Counted from the stretch's first letter, positions 26,770 to 35,444 are shown. The stretch is 64,000 nt of DNA from Tistlia sp040905785 (GCF_040905785.1 NZ_JBBDQW010000005.1:124001-188000); one strand, 5' to 3'. Notes: a model not told the origin generated them from the letters alone. Made by a program: numbers and translations.

Positions 26770-26786
26770 AAGTGGTGGGGCCACTT
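26770..26786 (-). promoter_or_regulatory. Inverted repeat upstream of glcD, GntR-like operator candidate
   Basis: AAGTGG-TGGGG-CCACTT lies 65 bases upstream of the glcD ATG. Its core TGGTGGGGCCA is one base from the T-N-GT-N3-AC-N-A pattern of FadR/GlcC-type GntR regulators. No regulator gene is next to it, so this is only a candidate. Confidence 0.3.
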
Positions 26787-26976
26787 TCTTGCCAGCGCAT
26801 TATGTGGGCCGCCCCGGGCAGGGTCAACGCCGGCACCGGCCCTTCGCCGGCCCATCTCGGCCCCGCCGGGGCTTCGCGTTGAGGCTTGCAATCGCCCGGC
26901 GCAGGCCTGATGTCTGCGCCTTGTGGCCTCGGCGCGTTCCCTGGCCGGCTAACGGCGACGGCGCAGTGGACCCCGG

Positions 26977-27951
26977 ATGCTCTACATCGAACTGCTGATC
27001 GGCTTCGCGCTCCTGCTGGGCGGCGGAGAGTTCCTGGTCCGCGGCGCCGTGGCGGTGGCGCGGCGGCTCGACATCTCCCCGCTCCTGATCGGCATCCTCC
27101 TGGTCGGCTTCGGCACCTCGCTGCCTGAGCTGGTCGCCTCGATCAAGGCGGCCCTCGCCGGCGCACCCGGTATCGCGGTCGGCAACGTCGTCGGCTCCAA
27201 CATCTGCAACATCCTGCTGATCCTGGGGGTCACGGCGCTGATCTACCCGGTCGCCTGCGCCCGCGGCGCGCTGCTGCGCGACGGCTCGATGGTGATGGTG
27301 GCGACCCTGCTGGCGATCGGCCTCTGCTACTCCGGCTCGGTCAGCCGCTGGGAGGGGGCGGCCCTCGTCGCGCTGGTCGCCGCCTACGCGCTCGCCTCCT
27401 ACCTGATCGAGCGGCGCGGCGCCGACCCGGCCGGCAAGCTCCACGAGGCCGAGGCCGAGCTGGTCGAGCCGCTGTCCGGTCCGCTCTGGAAGGGCCTGGG
27501 CGTGGCGGCCGCCGGAATCGCCGCCGTGATCCTCGGCGCCGACCTGCTGGTCGAGGCGGCGATCGTCCTGGCCGAGCGCTTCGGCGTCGACGACACGATC
27601 ATCGGCCTGACCGTGGTCGCCCTCGGCACCTCGCTGCCCGAGCTGGCGACCGGGGTCGTCGCCGCGCTCAAGCGCCACTCCGACATCGCGCTCGGCAACG
27701 TGCTCGGCTCAAACGTCTTCAACCTGCTCGGCATCCTGGGCGCGACCGCGCTGGTCAGGCCGATCCCGATCCCCGACGCGGTGCTCGGCTTCGACCTCTG
27801 GGTCATGCTCGGCGCGACCCTGCTGCTGTTCGTCACCGCGGCCTCCGGCTGGCGCATCAACCGCCGCGAGGGCGGCCTCTACGTCGCGCTCTACCTCGGC
27901 TACATCGCCGTGCTCGCCCTCCCCGGCCTGCGCAGCGCCGTCCAGTTCTGA
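26977..27951 (+). CDS. Ca2+/Na+ antiporter family (CaCA, YrbG-like)
   Basis: A 324-aa cation/Ca2+ exchanger with about ten membrane helices and the two internally repeated alpha motifs. The first is LVGFGTSLPELVASIKAALAGAPGIAVGNVVGSNICNILLILG; the second is VVALGTSLPELATGVVAALKRHSDIALGNVLGSNVFNLLGILG. The GTSLPEL and GN(V)xGSN signatures carry the ion-binding acidic and polar residues. Ion specificity cannot be read from sequence. It is divergent from glcD across 271 bases and stands alone ahead of the HIG1-type gene. Confidence 0.92.
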   Translation: MLYIELLIGFALLLGGGEFLVRGAVAVARRLDISPLLIGILLVGFGTSLPELVASIKAALAGAPGIAVGNVVGSNICNILLILGVTALIYPVACARGALLRDGSMVMVATLLAIGLCYSGSVSRWEGAALVALVAAYALASYLIERRGADPAGKLHEAEAELVEPLSGPLWKGLGVAAAGIAAVILGADLLVEAAIVLAERFGVDDTIIGLTVVALGTSLPELATGVVAALKRHSDIALGNVLGSNVFNLLGILGATALVRPIPIPDAVLGFDLWVMLGATLLLFVTAASGWRINRREGGLYVALYLGYIAVLALPGLRSAVQF

Positions 27952-28023
27952 TCGCGCACGCCGCGGGGCCCGCTGGCGCAAAACACGCTGGCGACGAGCG
28001 AACCACTGCCTATATCCTGGGAC

Positions 28024-28218
28024 ATGAGCTTCATGATGATCCTGGTCGCCCTCGCCATGGTGATCACGCTCGGCGTGCTCTTCACCGGCCTGTTCTCGAT
28101 GGCGCGCGGCGGCGACTTCAACGCCAAGTACGGCAACCGCCTGATGCGGGCGCGCATCGTCGCCCAGGGTGTCGCGATCGCGCTCTTCGCGCTGGCCATG
28201 CTGACCGCCGGCCGCTGA
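28024..28218 (+). CDS. Small twin-transmembrane protein, HIG1 domain type
   Basis: A 64-aa protein with two hydrophobic helices (MMILVALAMVITLGVLFTGLFSM and RIVAQGVAIALFALAMLTAG) around a polar loop, KYGNRLMRARIVAQG. This matches the R-x-(M)-R-x-R-x3-Q loop of HIG1-type proteins, which in mitochondria associate with respiratory complexes. In alphaproteobacteria such genes often precede a cobalamin adenosyltransferase gene, as here (4-base gap). The function in bacteria is not established. Confidence 0.8.
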   Translation: MSFMMILVALAMVITLGVLFTGLFSMARGGDFNAKYGNRLMRARIVAQGVAIALFALAMLTAGR

Positions 28219-28222
28219 GCCC

Positions 28223-28792
28223 GTGGTCCAGCTGACGCGCATCTACACGGGCGGCGGCGACAAGGGCCGGACCTCGCTGTCGAGCGGCAAGCGCGTGCCC
28301 AAGCACGACCTGCGGGTCGAGGCCTACGGCACGGTCGACGAGGCCAACGCCGTCATCGGGCTGGTGCGGCTGCACACGGCCGGGCAGGAGGCGCTCGACG
28401 GGCTGCTCAGCCGCATCCAGAACGACCTCTTCGACCTCGGCGCGGACCTGGCGACGCCGGAGGTCGAGGCGCCCGAGTTCCCGCCGCTGCGCATCCTGGC
28501 TTCCCAGCCGACCTGGCTCGAGGGCGAGATCGACCGCTACAACGCCGCGCTGCAGCCGCTGAAGTCCTTCGTGCTGCCGGCCGGCACCGCGGCGGCCGCG
28601 CACCTGCACCTGGCGCGCACCGTGGTGCGCCGCGCCGAGCGCGAGACGACGCGCCTGGCCGAGCGCGAGGCGATCAATCCCGAGGCCGTGCGCTACCTCA
28701 ACCGGCTGTCGGACCTGCTTTTCGTCCTGGCGCGCCACGTCAACGCCGAAGCCGCCGGAGACGTGCTCTGGGTGCCCGGTCAGCACCGGTAG
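28223..28792 (+). CDS. Cob(I)alamin adenosyltransferase, PduO type
   Basis: A 189-aa ATP:cob(I)alamin adenosyltransferase that makes adenosylcobalamin. Motifs are the N-terminal TRIYTGGGDKGRTSLSSGKRVPKHDLRVEAYGTVDEANAVIG, and RTVVRRAERETTRLAEREAINPEAVRYLNRLSDLLFVLARHVN. The start is GTG (28223), 4 bases after the HIG1-type stop. It can supply the cofactor for the B12-dependent ribonucleotide reductase encoded at 42.8 kb. Confidence 0.95.
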   Translation: MVQLTRIYTGGGDKGRTSLSSGKRVPKHDLRVEAYGTVDEANAVIGLVRLHTAGQEALDGLLSRIQNDLFDLGADLATPEVEAPEFPPLRILASQPTWLEGEIDRYNAALQPLKSFVLPAGTAAAAHLHLARTVVRRAERETTRLAEREAINPEAVRYLNRLSDLLFVLARHVNAEAAGDVLWVPGQHR

Positions 28793-28834
28793 AAACACTT
28801 AAATAACAACGAGTTGACGCCAATCCGGCGGCAA

Positions 28835-28863
28835 TTGACAGCCTTTCGCCATCTACCTATTGT
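28835..28863 (+). promoter_or_regulatory. Near-consensus sigma-70 promoter for etfB-etfA-hbd
   Basis: TTGACA (28835-28840) is followed after exactly 17 bases by TATTGT (28858-28863). The -35 is a perfect match and the -10 matches four of six. The predicted start lies about 105 bases above the etfB ATG. Confidence 0.8.
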
Positions 28864-28977
28864 GCGGCTGCAACAAATCGTGACGGCGCCAAGCCGTCCG
28901 CACCGGCTCTCACTTCCCGGGACCGCGGCGGGGTCCGGCCTCGCCCGCTCCCTCCGGCGGATGGAAACGAAAGCAGC

Positions 28978-29727
28978 ATGAAAGTCCTGGTCGCGGTCAA
29001 GCGCGTCATCGACGCCTACGTCAAGGTTCGCGTCAAGTCGGACGGCTCCGGCGTCGAGACGCAGAACGTCAAGATGTCGATGAACCCCTTCTGCGAGATC
29101 GCCGTCGAGGAGGCGGTGCGGCTCAAGGAGAAGGGGATCGCCACCGAGATCGTCGCGGTTTCCTGCGGCGCGCAGCAGAGCCAGGAGACAATCCGCACGG
29201 CGCTGGCCATGGGCGCCGACCGCGGCATCCTGGTCCAGTCGGACGAGGCGCTCGAGCCGCTCGCCATCGCCAAGCTGCTGAAGGCCGTGGTCGACAAGGA
29301 GCAGCCGGAGCTGGTGCTGCTCGGCAAGCAGGCGGTCGACAACGACTTCGGCCAGACCGGCCAGATGCTCTCGGCGCTGCTCGGCTGGAGCCAGGCGACC
29401 TACGCCAGCAAGATCGAGAAGGCCGACGGCGAGCTGAAGGTGACGCGCGAGATCGACGGCGGGCTCGAGACCATCACGGTCAAGCTGCCCGCCATCGTGA
29501 CCGCCGACCTGCGCCTCAACGAGCCGCGCTACGCCAGCCTGCCGAACATCATGAAGGCGAAGAAGAAGCCGATCGAGACGATGAGCGCGGCCGATCTCGG
29601 CGTCGAGGTGACGCCGCGCCTGAGCGTGCTCCAGGTCACCGAGCCGCCGGCGCGCCAGGCCGGCGTCAAGGTCGGCAGCGTCGCCGAGCTGGTCGACAAG
29701 CTGAAGAACGAAGCCAAGGTCATCTGA
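28978..29727 (+). CDS. etfB: Electron transfer flavoprotein beta subunit
   Basis: A 249-aa AMP-binding subunit of ETF, which shuttles electrons from acyl-CoA and other dehydrogenases to ETF-ubiquinone oxidoreductase. Motifs are MKVLVAVKRVIDAYVKVRVK, MSMNPFCEIAVEEAVRLKE, LGKQAVDNDFGQTGQMLSALLGWSQATYASKI and the ETF-beta signature VTREIDGGLETITVKLPAIVTADLRLNEPRYASLPNIMKAKKKP. It is followed by etfA after 62 bases. Confidence 0.98.
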   Translation: MKVLVAVKRVIDAYVKVRVKSDGSGVETQNVKMSMNPFCEIAVEEAVRLKEKGIATEIVAVSCGAQQSQETIRTALAMGADRGILVQSDEALEPLAIAKLLKAVVDKEQPELVLLGKQAVDNDFGQTGQMLSALLGWSQATYASKIEKADGELKVTREIDGGLETITVKLPAIVTADLRLNEPRYASLPNIMKAKKKPIETMSAADLGVEVTPRLSVLQVTEPPARQAGVKVGSVAELVDKLKNEAKVI

Positions 29728-29789
29728 GCGGCGATCCCGCTTTTTTCCGGATCGGTCCAACCCCGCGCCAGCCATAGGGCAGCCCCGTC

Positions 29790-30740
29790 ATGAGCATCCT
29801 GGTCTACGCCGAGCACGACAACGCCTCCCTGAAGCCGGTCACGCTGAACGTCGTGGCCGCGGCCAAGGCGATCGCCGAGAAGGCGGGCGGCGAGATCCAC
29901 GTCCTGGTCGCCGGCAGCGACTGCGCCGCCGCGGCCGAGGCGGCGGCGAAGATCGAGGGCGTCGCCAAGGTGCTCAAGGCCGACGCGCCGGAGTACGACG
30001 CCAAGCTGGCCGAGAACATCGCGCCGCTGCTGGTCAAGCTGGCCGAGAGCTACGACTACATCCTGGGCCCGACCACGACCGGCGCCCGCAACGTCCTGCC
30101 GCGCGCCGCGGCCCTGCTCGACGTCCAGGGCATCTCGGACATCAGCGAGGTCGTCGAGGCCGACACCTTCGTGCGGCCGATCTACGCCGGCAACGCCCTC
30201 GCCAAGGTCAAGTCGAGCGACGCCAAGAAGCTGATCACCGTGCGCGGCACGGCCTTCGACGCGGTCGCGGCCGAGGGCGGCAGCGCCGCGATCGAGGAGG
30301 TCGCCTCGGCCGGCGACGCCGGCCTTTCCAGCTTCGTCGGCCACGAGCTGACCAAGTCCGAGCGCCCGGAGCTGACCAGCGCCCGGGTCATCATCTCCGG
30401 CGGCCGCGGCATGCAGTCGGGCGAGAACTTCGCCATGCTCGAGCGCATCGCCGACAAGCTCGGCGCCGCGGTCGGCGCCAGCCGCGCCGCGGTCGACGCG
30501 GGCTACGTGCCGAACGACTACCAGGTCGGCCAGACCGGCAAGGTCGTCGCCCCCGAGCTCTACATCGCGGTCGGCATCTCCGGCGCCATCCAGCACCTCG
30601 CCGGCATGAAGGACTCCAAGGTTATCGTGGCGATCAACAAGGACGAGGAGGCGCCGATCTTCCAGGTCGCCGACTACGGCCTGGTCGCCGATCTCTTCAA
30701 GGCCGTGCCCGAGCTCGAGGCCGAGCTCGACAAGGCCTGA
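29790..30740 (+). CDS. etfA: Electron transfer flavoprotein alpha subunit
   Basis: A 316-aa FAD-binding subunit of ETF. The C-terminal FAD domain shows ARVIISGGRGMQSGENFAMLERIADKLGAAVGASRAAVDAGYVPNDYQVGQTGKVVAPELYIAVGISGAIQHLAGMKDSKVIVAINKDEEAPIFQVADYGLVADLFKAVPEL, the classic ETF-alpha signature. The N-terminal domain starts MSILVYAEHDNASLKPVTL. It lies between etfB and a hydroxyacyl-CoA dehydrogenase in a fatty-acid/acyl-CoA operon. Confidence 0.98.
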   Translation: MSILVYAEHDNASLKPVTLNVVAAAKAIAEKAGGEIHVLVAGSDCAAAAEAAAKIEGVAKVLKADAPEYDAKLAENIAPLLVKLAESYDYILGPTTTGARNVLPRAAALLDVQGISDISEVVEADTFVRPIYAGNALAKVKSSDAKKLITVRGTAFDAVAAEGGSAAIEEVASAGDAGLSSFVGHELTKSERPELTSARVIISGGRGMQSGENFAMLERIADKLGAAVGASRAAVDAGYVPNDYQVGQTGKVVAPELYIAVGISGAIQHLAGMKDSKVIVAINKDEEAPIFQVADYGLVADLFKAVPELEAELDKA

Positions 30741-30794
30741 GCCCTTCCCGACCGTCCCTTTCAACCTGCACGACAGCGAAGAGATCCCCGCCCC

Positions 30795-31700
30795 ATGTCC
30801 GACCAGAGCAACGCGCCCCTGCCCGCCGAGATCAAGACCGTCGGCGTCATCGGCGCGGGCCAGATGGGCAGCGGCATCGCCCATGTCTGCGCGCTCTCCG
30901 GCTTTCATGTCGTGCTCCAGGACCTCGGCCAGGAGCAGCTCGACAAGGCGATCGACGGCATCCAGCGCAACCTCGACCGCCAGGCCAAGCGCGGCAAGAT
31001 CAGCGAGGCCGACAAGGACGCGACCATGGCGCGGATCTCGACGGTCACCGAGATGTCGGGCTTCGGGGACTGCGAGCTGGTCATCGAGGCGGCGACCGAG
31101 AACGAGGAGATCAAGCGCTCGATCTTCCAGAAGCTCTGCCCGCTGCTGAAGCCCGAGGCGCTGGTCTGCACCAACACCTCCTCGATCTCGGTGACCCGTC
31201 TGGCCGCGGTCACCGACCGGCCGGCGCGCTTCATGGGCATGCACTTCATGAACCCGGTGCCGGTGATGCAGCTGGTCGAGCTGATCCGCGGCATCGCGAC
31301 CGACGAGAAGACCTTCGCCGCGATCCGCGCGCTGACCGTGCGCCTGGGCAAGCAGCCGGTCGCCGCCGAGGACTTCCCGGCCTTCATCGTCAACCGCATC
31401 CTGCTGCCGATGATCAACGAGGCGGTCTATACGCTCTACGAGGGCGTCGGCTCGGTCGAGGCCATCGACACGGCGATGAAGCTGGGCGCCAACCACCCGA
31501 TGGGCCCGCTCGAGCTGGCCGACTTCATCGGCCTCGACACCTGCCTTGCGGTCATGCACGTGCTGCACGACGGCCTCGCCGACACCAAGTACCGGCCCTG
31601 CCCGCTGCTGGTGAAGTACGTCGAGGCCGGCTGGGTCGGCCGCAAGGCCGGCCGCGGTTTCTACGACTACAGCGGCGAGACCCCGGTCCCGACGCGCTGA
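30795..31700 (+). CDS. hbd: 3-hydroxybutyryl-CoA dehydrogenase
   Basis: A 301-aa NAD(P)-dependent short-chain 3-hydroxyacyl-CoA dehydrogenase. The N-terminal Rossmann motif is VGVIGAGQMGSGIAHVCALSGFHVVLQDL. The catalytic region has CTNTSSISVTRLAAVTDRPARFMGMHFMNPVPVMQLVELIRG, and the C-terminal domain has AAEDFPAFIVNRILLPMINEAVYTLYEGV and GANHPMGPLELADFIGLDTCLAVM. It is downstream of etfBA by 54 bases, linking the beta-oxidation/butyryl-CoA step to ETF. It may also serve polyhydroxybutyrate metabolism. Confidence 0.95.
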   Translation: MSDQSNAPLPAEIKTVGVIGAGQMGSGIAHVCALSGFHVVLQDLGQEQLDKAIDGIQRNLDRQAKRGKISEADKDATMARISTVTEMSGFGDCELVIEAATENEEIKRSIFQKLCPLLKPEALVCTNTSSISVTRLAAVTDRPARFMGMHFMNPVPVMQLVELIRGIATDEKTFAAIRALTVRLGKQPVAAEDFPAFIVNRILLPMINEAVYTLYEGVGSVEAIDTAMKLGANHPMGPLELADFIGLDTCLAVMHVLHDGLADTKYRPCPLLVKYVEAGWVGRKAGRGFYDYSGETPVPTR

Positions 31701-31722
31701 CGCCCTAGGCCGCCGCGGCGGC

Positions 31723-32322
31723 TCACTGCTTCAGCAGGGCCCGCAGCAGCTTCTGGGCTTCCGGCGAATCCCACTCGGCGGCGCCCTCGACGGCGCCGAC
31801 GGGGATGCCGTCGGGGCCGATCAGAATGGTCGTGGGCATTGCCCTGATCGCGAAGTGCCGGCCGAGCGCGCCGCCCTCGTCGACGTAGCGCTCCAGCCGC
31901 TCCAGGCCCCGCGCCTCGTAGAAGGGGTCTACCTGGGCGAAGCCGCCGCGGTCCTCGGACAGCGCCACGACCTCGACGCCCTCGGGCCCGAGCGCCGCCT
32001 GCAGACGGTCGAGCGAGGGCATCTCGGCGACGCAGGGCGGGCACCAGGTCGCCCAGAAGTTCAGCACCACGACCTTGCCGGCGAAGTCGCGCAGGCTGAC
32101 CTCGCGAACCAGGCCGCCCGTCTTGTGCTTGAACGAGATGTCGGGCACCGGCTCGGCGTTCTCGTAGATGACGTAGCCCTCGCCCAGGCCGGCCGCGACC
32201 GCGGTGGGAACCGGCAGGCCGGCGCCGCCCCGAAGCAGGACCGCGACCAGGCCCGCAAGCAGCGCCGCGAGCGCCGCCGTGCGGGTAGGAGCGCGAAGAG
32301 GCTTTCTCAAGAGCCGGGTCAT
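31723..32322 (-). CDS. TlpA-like membrane-anchored thiol:disulfide oxidoreductase
   Basis: A 199-aa thioredoxin-fold protein with an N-terminal hydrophobic anchor (AALAALLAGLVAVLLRGGAGL) and a periplasmic redoxin domain. Active site is FWATWCPPCVAEMPSLDRL (CPPC), with the cis-Pro region FAIRAMPTTILIGPDG. TlpA/ResA-type proteins reduce cysteines in the periplasm, for example in cytochrome maturation. It converges on hbd and is divergent from argH with only 18 bases between starts. Confidence 0.92.
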   Translation of the reverse strand: MTRLLRKPLRAPTRTAALAALLAGLVAVLLRGGAGLPVPTAVAAGLGEGYVIYENAEPVPDISFKHKTGGLVREVSLRDFAGKVVVLNFWATWCPPCVAEMPSLDRLQAALGPEGVEVVALSEDRGGFAQVDPFYEARGLERLERYVDEGGALGRHFAIRAMPTTILIGPDGIPVGAVEGAAEWDSPEAQKLLRALLKQ

Positions 32323-32340
32323 CCGTTAAACCTCACCGTC

Positions 32341-33786
32341 ATGAAGGCTGCCACACCCAAGGGCTCCGAAGCCCGCACCCGTTCCGCCCCGGCCGAGTCC
32401 GCCCCCGCTGCCAACAGCATGTGGGGCGGCCGCTTCGCCGGCGGCGCCGACGCCGTCATGGAGGCGATCAACGCCTCGATCGACATCGACCGGCGCTTCT
32501 ACCGCCAGGACATCCGCGCCAGCCAGGCCCACGCCGCCATGCTGGTCGCCCAGGGCATCGTCTCGGCCGAGGACGGCGCCGCCATCCGCCAGGGTCTAGA
32601 CCAGGTGCTGGCGGAAATCGAGGAGGGCCGCTTCACCTTTTCGCGCGCACTCGAGGACATCCACATGAACGTGGAGGCGCGGCTGACCGAGATCGTCGGC
32701 GCGCCGGCCGGGCGGCTCCACACCGCGCGCTCGCGCAACGACCAGGTCGCGACCGACTTCCGGCTCTGGGTCCGCGACGCCCTCGACGGCCTCGACGGCC
32801 GCCTGCGCGACCTGCAGGACGCGCTGATCGGCCGCGCCGAGCAGGAGGCCGAGACCCTGATGCCCGGCTACACCCACCTGCAGGCGGCGCAGCCGGTGAC
32901 CTTCGGCCATCACCTGATGGCCTATGTCGAGATGGTCGGCCGCGACCGCGGCCGCCTGGCCGACTGCCGCGCCCGCATGAACGAGTCGCCGCTGGGGGCC
33001 GCCGCCCTGGCCGGCACCTCCTTCCCGATCGACCGGCAGGCGACGGCGCGCGCGCTCGGCTTCGAGCGGCCGATGGCCAACTCCATCGACGCCGTCTCCG
33101 ACCGCGACTTCGCCCTGGAGTTCCTCTCGGCGCTCTCGATCCTGGCGGTCCACCTGTCGCGCTTCGCCGAGGAGCTGGTACTCTGGTGCGCCGAGGGCTT
33201 CCGCTTCGTGGCGCTCAGCGACGCCTTCACCACCGGCAGCTCGATCATGCCGCAGAAGCGCAACCCCGACGCCGCCGAGCTGGTGCGCGGCAAGGCCGGC
33301 CGCGTGATCGGCGACTTGACCGCCCTGCTGATCGTCATGAAGGGCCTGCCGCTGACCTACGGCAAGGACATGCAGGAGGACAAGGAGCCGGTGTTCGACG
33401 CGGTCGACACCCTGGAGCTCTGCATCGCGGCGACCGCCGGCATGGTCCGCGACCTGACCCCCGACCGCGCGCGCATGCGCCGGGCGCTGGCCGCCGGCTT
33501 CATCACCGCCACCGACCTCGCCGACTGGCTGGTCCGCGAGCTCGGCCTGCCGTTCCGCGAGGCCCATCACGTCACCGGCAGCCTGGTCGCCCGGGCCGAG
33601 GCCGCCGGCTGCGACCTCGCCGACCTGCCGCTCGCCGAGCTGCGCGCGGTCGAGCCGCGCATTCACGAGGGAGTCTTCGCCGTGCTGACCCCGGAACAGG
33701 CCGTCGGGAGCCGCGGCTCCTTCGGCGGCACCGCCCCGCAGCGCGTGCGCGAAGCCGCCGCGGCGGCGCGGGAGCGCTGGCTGTGA
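32341..33786 (+). CDS. argH: Argininosuccinate lyase
   Basis: A 481-aa fumarase/aspartase-superfamily enzyme, the last step of arginine synthesis. Family motifs are NSMWGGRFAGGADAVMEAINASI, EDIHMNVEARLTEIVG, LHTARSRNDQVATDFRLWVRD, PGYTHLQAAQPVTFGHH and the superfamily signature GSSIMPQKRNPDAAELVRGK. Start ATG 32341 adds about 26 variable residues and has no clear Shine-Dalgarno; ATG 32419 (MWGGRF) is the alternative if the N-terminal stretch is not translated. Stop TGA overlaps the next gene's ATG. Confidence 0.96.
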   Translation: MKAATPKGSEARTRSAPAESAPAANSMWGGRFAGGADAVMEAINASIDIDRRFYRQDIRASQAHAAMLVAQGIVSAEDGAAIRQGLDQVLAEIEEGRFTFSRALEDIHMNVEARLTEIVGAPAGRLHTARSRNDQVATDFRLWVRDALDGLDGRLRDLQDALIGRAEQEAETLMPGYTHLQAAQPVTFGHHLMAYVEMVGRDRGRLADCRARMNESPLGAAALAGTSFPIDRQATARALGFERPMANSIDAVSDRDFALEFLSALSILAVHLSRFAEELVLWCAEGFRFVALSDAFTTGSSIMPQKRNPDAAELVRGKAGRVIGDLTALLIVMKGLPLTYGKDMQEDKEPVFDAVDTLELCIAATAGMVRDLTPDRARMRRALAAGFITATDLADWLVRELGLPFREAHHVTGSLVARAEAAGCDLADLPLAELRAVEPRIHEGVFAVLTPEQAVGSRGSFGGTAPQRVREAAAAARERWL

Positions 33787-34055
33787 TGCGCGCCGCCGCC
33801 CTGCTCTGCCTGGCGCTGCCCCTGCTGCTGCCCGGCTGCGGCAAGAAGGGCGACCTGAAGCCGCTGGAGGAGGAATCCGCCGCCTTCACCTGGCCGCAGC
33901 AGTATCCGGCGCCGCGCACCGTCGTCCCGGCCGATCCCCTCGCCGAGGAGGAGCCGGTCGCCGGCCTCGGGGTGACCCGGGAGTTCCGGCGGCCGGACGC
34001 CCTGCCCGGCCGCGACCCGGACCGCACGACCACGACGGTCCACCCGGCCCAGTGA
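33786..34055 (+). CDS. Small lipoprotein (LptM/YifL-like) between argH and lysA
   Basis: An 89-aa lipoprotein. The signal peptide ends in a lipobox with Cys18 (LLLPGCGKKGDLKPLEEE). The CGKKG(D/P)L start of the mature protein is the hallmark of the LptM/YifL family, and the place between argH and lysA is the conserved one. LptM in Escherichia coli assists LptD maturation; the same role here is inference. The remainder is Pro- and acid-rich and likely disordered. Coupled to argH by TGATG. Confidence 0.85.
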   Translation: MRAAALLCLALPLLLPGCGKKGDLKPLEEESAAFTWPQQYPAPRTVVPADPLAEEEPVAGLGVTREFRRPDALPGRDPDRTTTTVHPAQ

Positions 34056-35395
34056 GCGCAGGCATGACCGAGATCCTGGCCAAAAGCGGCAACGCCGCCC
34101 AGGGGGACGCGACCGCCTTCGCCTATCGCGGCGGCCTCCTGCACGCCGAGGGCGTGCCCCTGGACCGGATCGCCGAGCAGGCCGGCACCCCCTGCTTCGT
34201 CTACGCCGGCGGCGCCATGCAGGCGACCTACCGGGCGCTCGAGGCTGCCCTGGCCGGCTGCGGCCTGCCGACCAGCATCTGCTACGCGGTCAAGGCCAAT
34301 CCCCATGTCGCCGTGATCCGCGGCTTCGCCGCACTCGGCGCCGGCGCCGACGTGGTCTCGGAGGGCGAGCTGCGGCGGGCGCTGGCGGCGGGCGTGCCGC
34401 CGCAGCGCATCGTCTTCGCCGGGGTCGGCAAGACCGCCGAGGAGATGGCCTTCGCCCTGGAGACCGGCATCCGGCAGTTCAACGCGGAATCGCTCGAGGA
34501 GCTGAAGCTGCTCGACGCGGTCGCGGCACGGCTCGGCCGGGTCGCGCCGGTCGCGCTCAGGGTCAACCCCGACGTCGACGCGCGCACCCACGCCAAGATC
34601 TCGACCGGCCTCGCCGGCAACAAGTTCGGCATCGACCTCGAGCAGGTGCCGGAGGCCCTGGCGCTGCTGCGCGGCCTGCCGAACCTGCGCCTCGACGGCC
34701 TGGCCGTCCACATCGGTTCCCAGCTGGTCCACGCCGAGCCCTACGAGGCCGCCTTCGCGCGCCTCGCCGAGCTGGCGCGCAGCCTCATCGACCAGGGCTG
34801 GGAGCTCCGCCACCTCGACCTCGGCGGCGGCATGGGCATCCCCTACGGTCCGGCCGGGGCGGAGGGCGCGGCGACGCTGTCGCTCGAGGCCTACGTCGCC
34901 GCCGTCAGGCGCACGGTCGGCGGCCTCGGCCTGCCGCTGGTCTTCGAGCCGGGCCGCTACCTGGTCGGCAACGCCGGGTTGCTGCTGGCCCGGGTGCTCT
35001 ACGTCAAGCAGGGCCGGGCCAAGCGCTTCGTTATCCTGGACGCGGCGATGAACGACCTGATCCGGCCGGCGCTCTACGACGCCTGGCACGAGATCGTCCC
35101 GGTCCGCCAGGCCGCCGCCGGGGCGCCGGCCGAGCCGGCCGACGTCGTCGGGCCGATCTGCGAGAGCGGCGACAGCTTCGCCCAGGACCGCCCGCTGCCG
35201 CCGCTGGCGCCGGGCGATTTGATCGCGATCCTCTCGACGGGGGCCTATGGCGCGACCATGTCTTCGACCTATAATTCAAGACTACCGGCGCCCGAGGTGA
35301 TGGTGCGCGGCGGCGACAGCGCCCTGATCCGGGCCCGTCCCGACCACGCCGCGCTGATCGCCCAGGACAGGGTGCCGGCCTGGCTGGAGGGATAG
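34052..35395 (+). CDS. lysA: Diaminopimelate decarboxylase
   Basis: A 447-aa PLP enzyme that decarboxylates meso-diaminopimelate to lysine. The alanine-racemase-fold barrel carries the PLP-Lys in SICYAVKANPHVAVIRGFAALGAGADVVSEGEL, plus GNKFGIDLEQ, VHIGSQL and LDLGGGMGIPY. The C-terminal part has VFEPGRYLVGNAG and the active-site ICESGDSFAQDR. GTG 34052 overlaps the lipoprotein stop (GTGA), a junction type common here; ATG 34064 is an alternative start. Upstream genes are argH and the lipoprotein. Confidence 0.95.
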   Translation: MSAGMTEILAKSGNAAQGDATAFAYRGGLLHAEGVPLDRIAEQAGTPCFVYAGGAMQATYRALEAALAGCGLPTSICYAVKANPHVAVIRGFAALGAGADVVSEGELRRALAAGVPPQRIVFAGVGKTAEEMAFALETGIRQFNAESLEELKLLDAVAARLGRVAPVALRVNPDVDARTHAKISTGLAGNKFGIDLEQVPEALALLRGLPNLRLDGLAVHIGSQLVHAEPYEAAFARLAELARSLIDQGWELRHLDLGGGMGIPYGPAGAEGAATLSLEAYVAAVRRTVGGLGLPLVFEPGRYLVGNAGLLLARVLYVKQGRAKRFVILDAAMNDLIRPALYDAWHEIVPVRQAAAGAPAEPADVVGPICESGDSFAQDRPLPPLAPGDLIAILSTGAYGATMSSTYNSRLPAPEVMVRGGDSALIRARPDHAALIAQDRVPAWLEG

Positions 35396-35444
35396 CCCCG
35401 GCCGAGCGAGGTGAGGCGATGCGGTCTCCAAGGCGAGCGACCCG

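Noticed and set aside
29529..31568. 679-codon minus-strand frame opposite etfA and hbd
   Set aside because: The plus-strand genes have clear family signatures; this frame is compositionally abnormal.
31709..31722. GCCGCCGCGGCGGC palindrome between hbd and the TlpA-like gene as a bidirectional terminator
   Set aside because: It has no loop bases and no T-runs on either side; in such GC-rich DNA a 14-bp palindrome alone is weak evidence.
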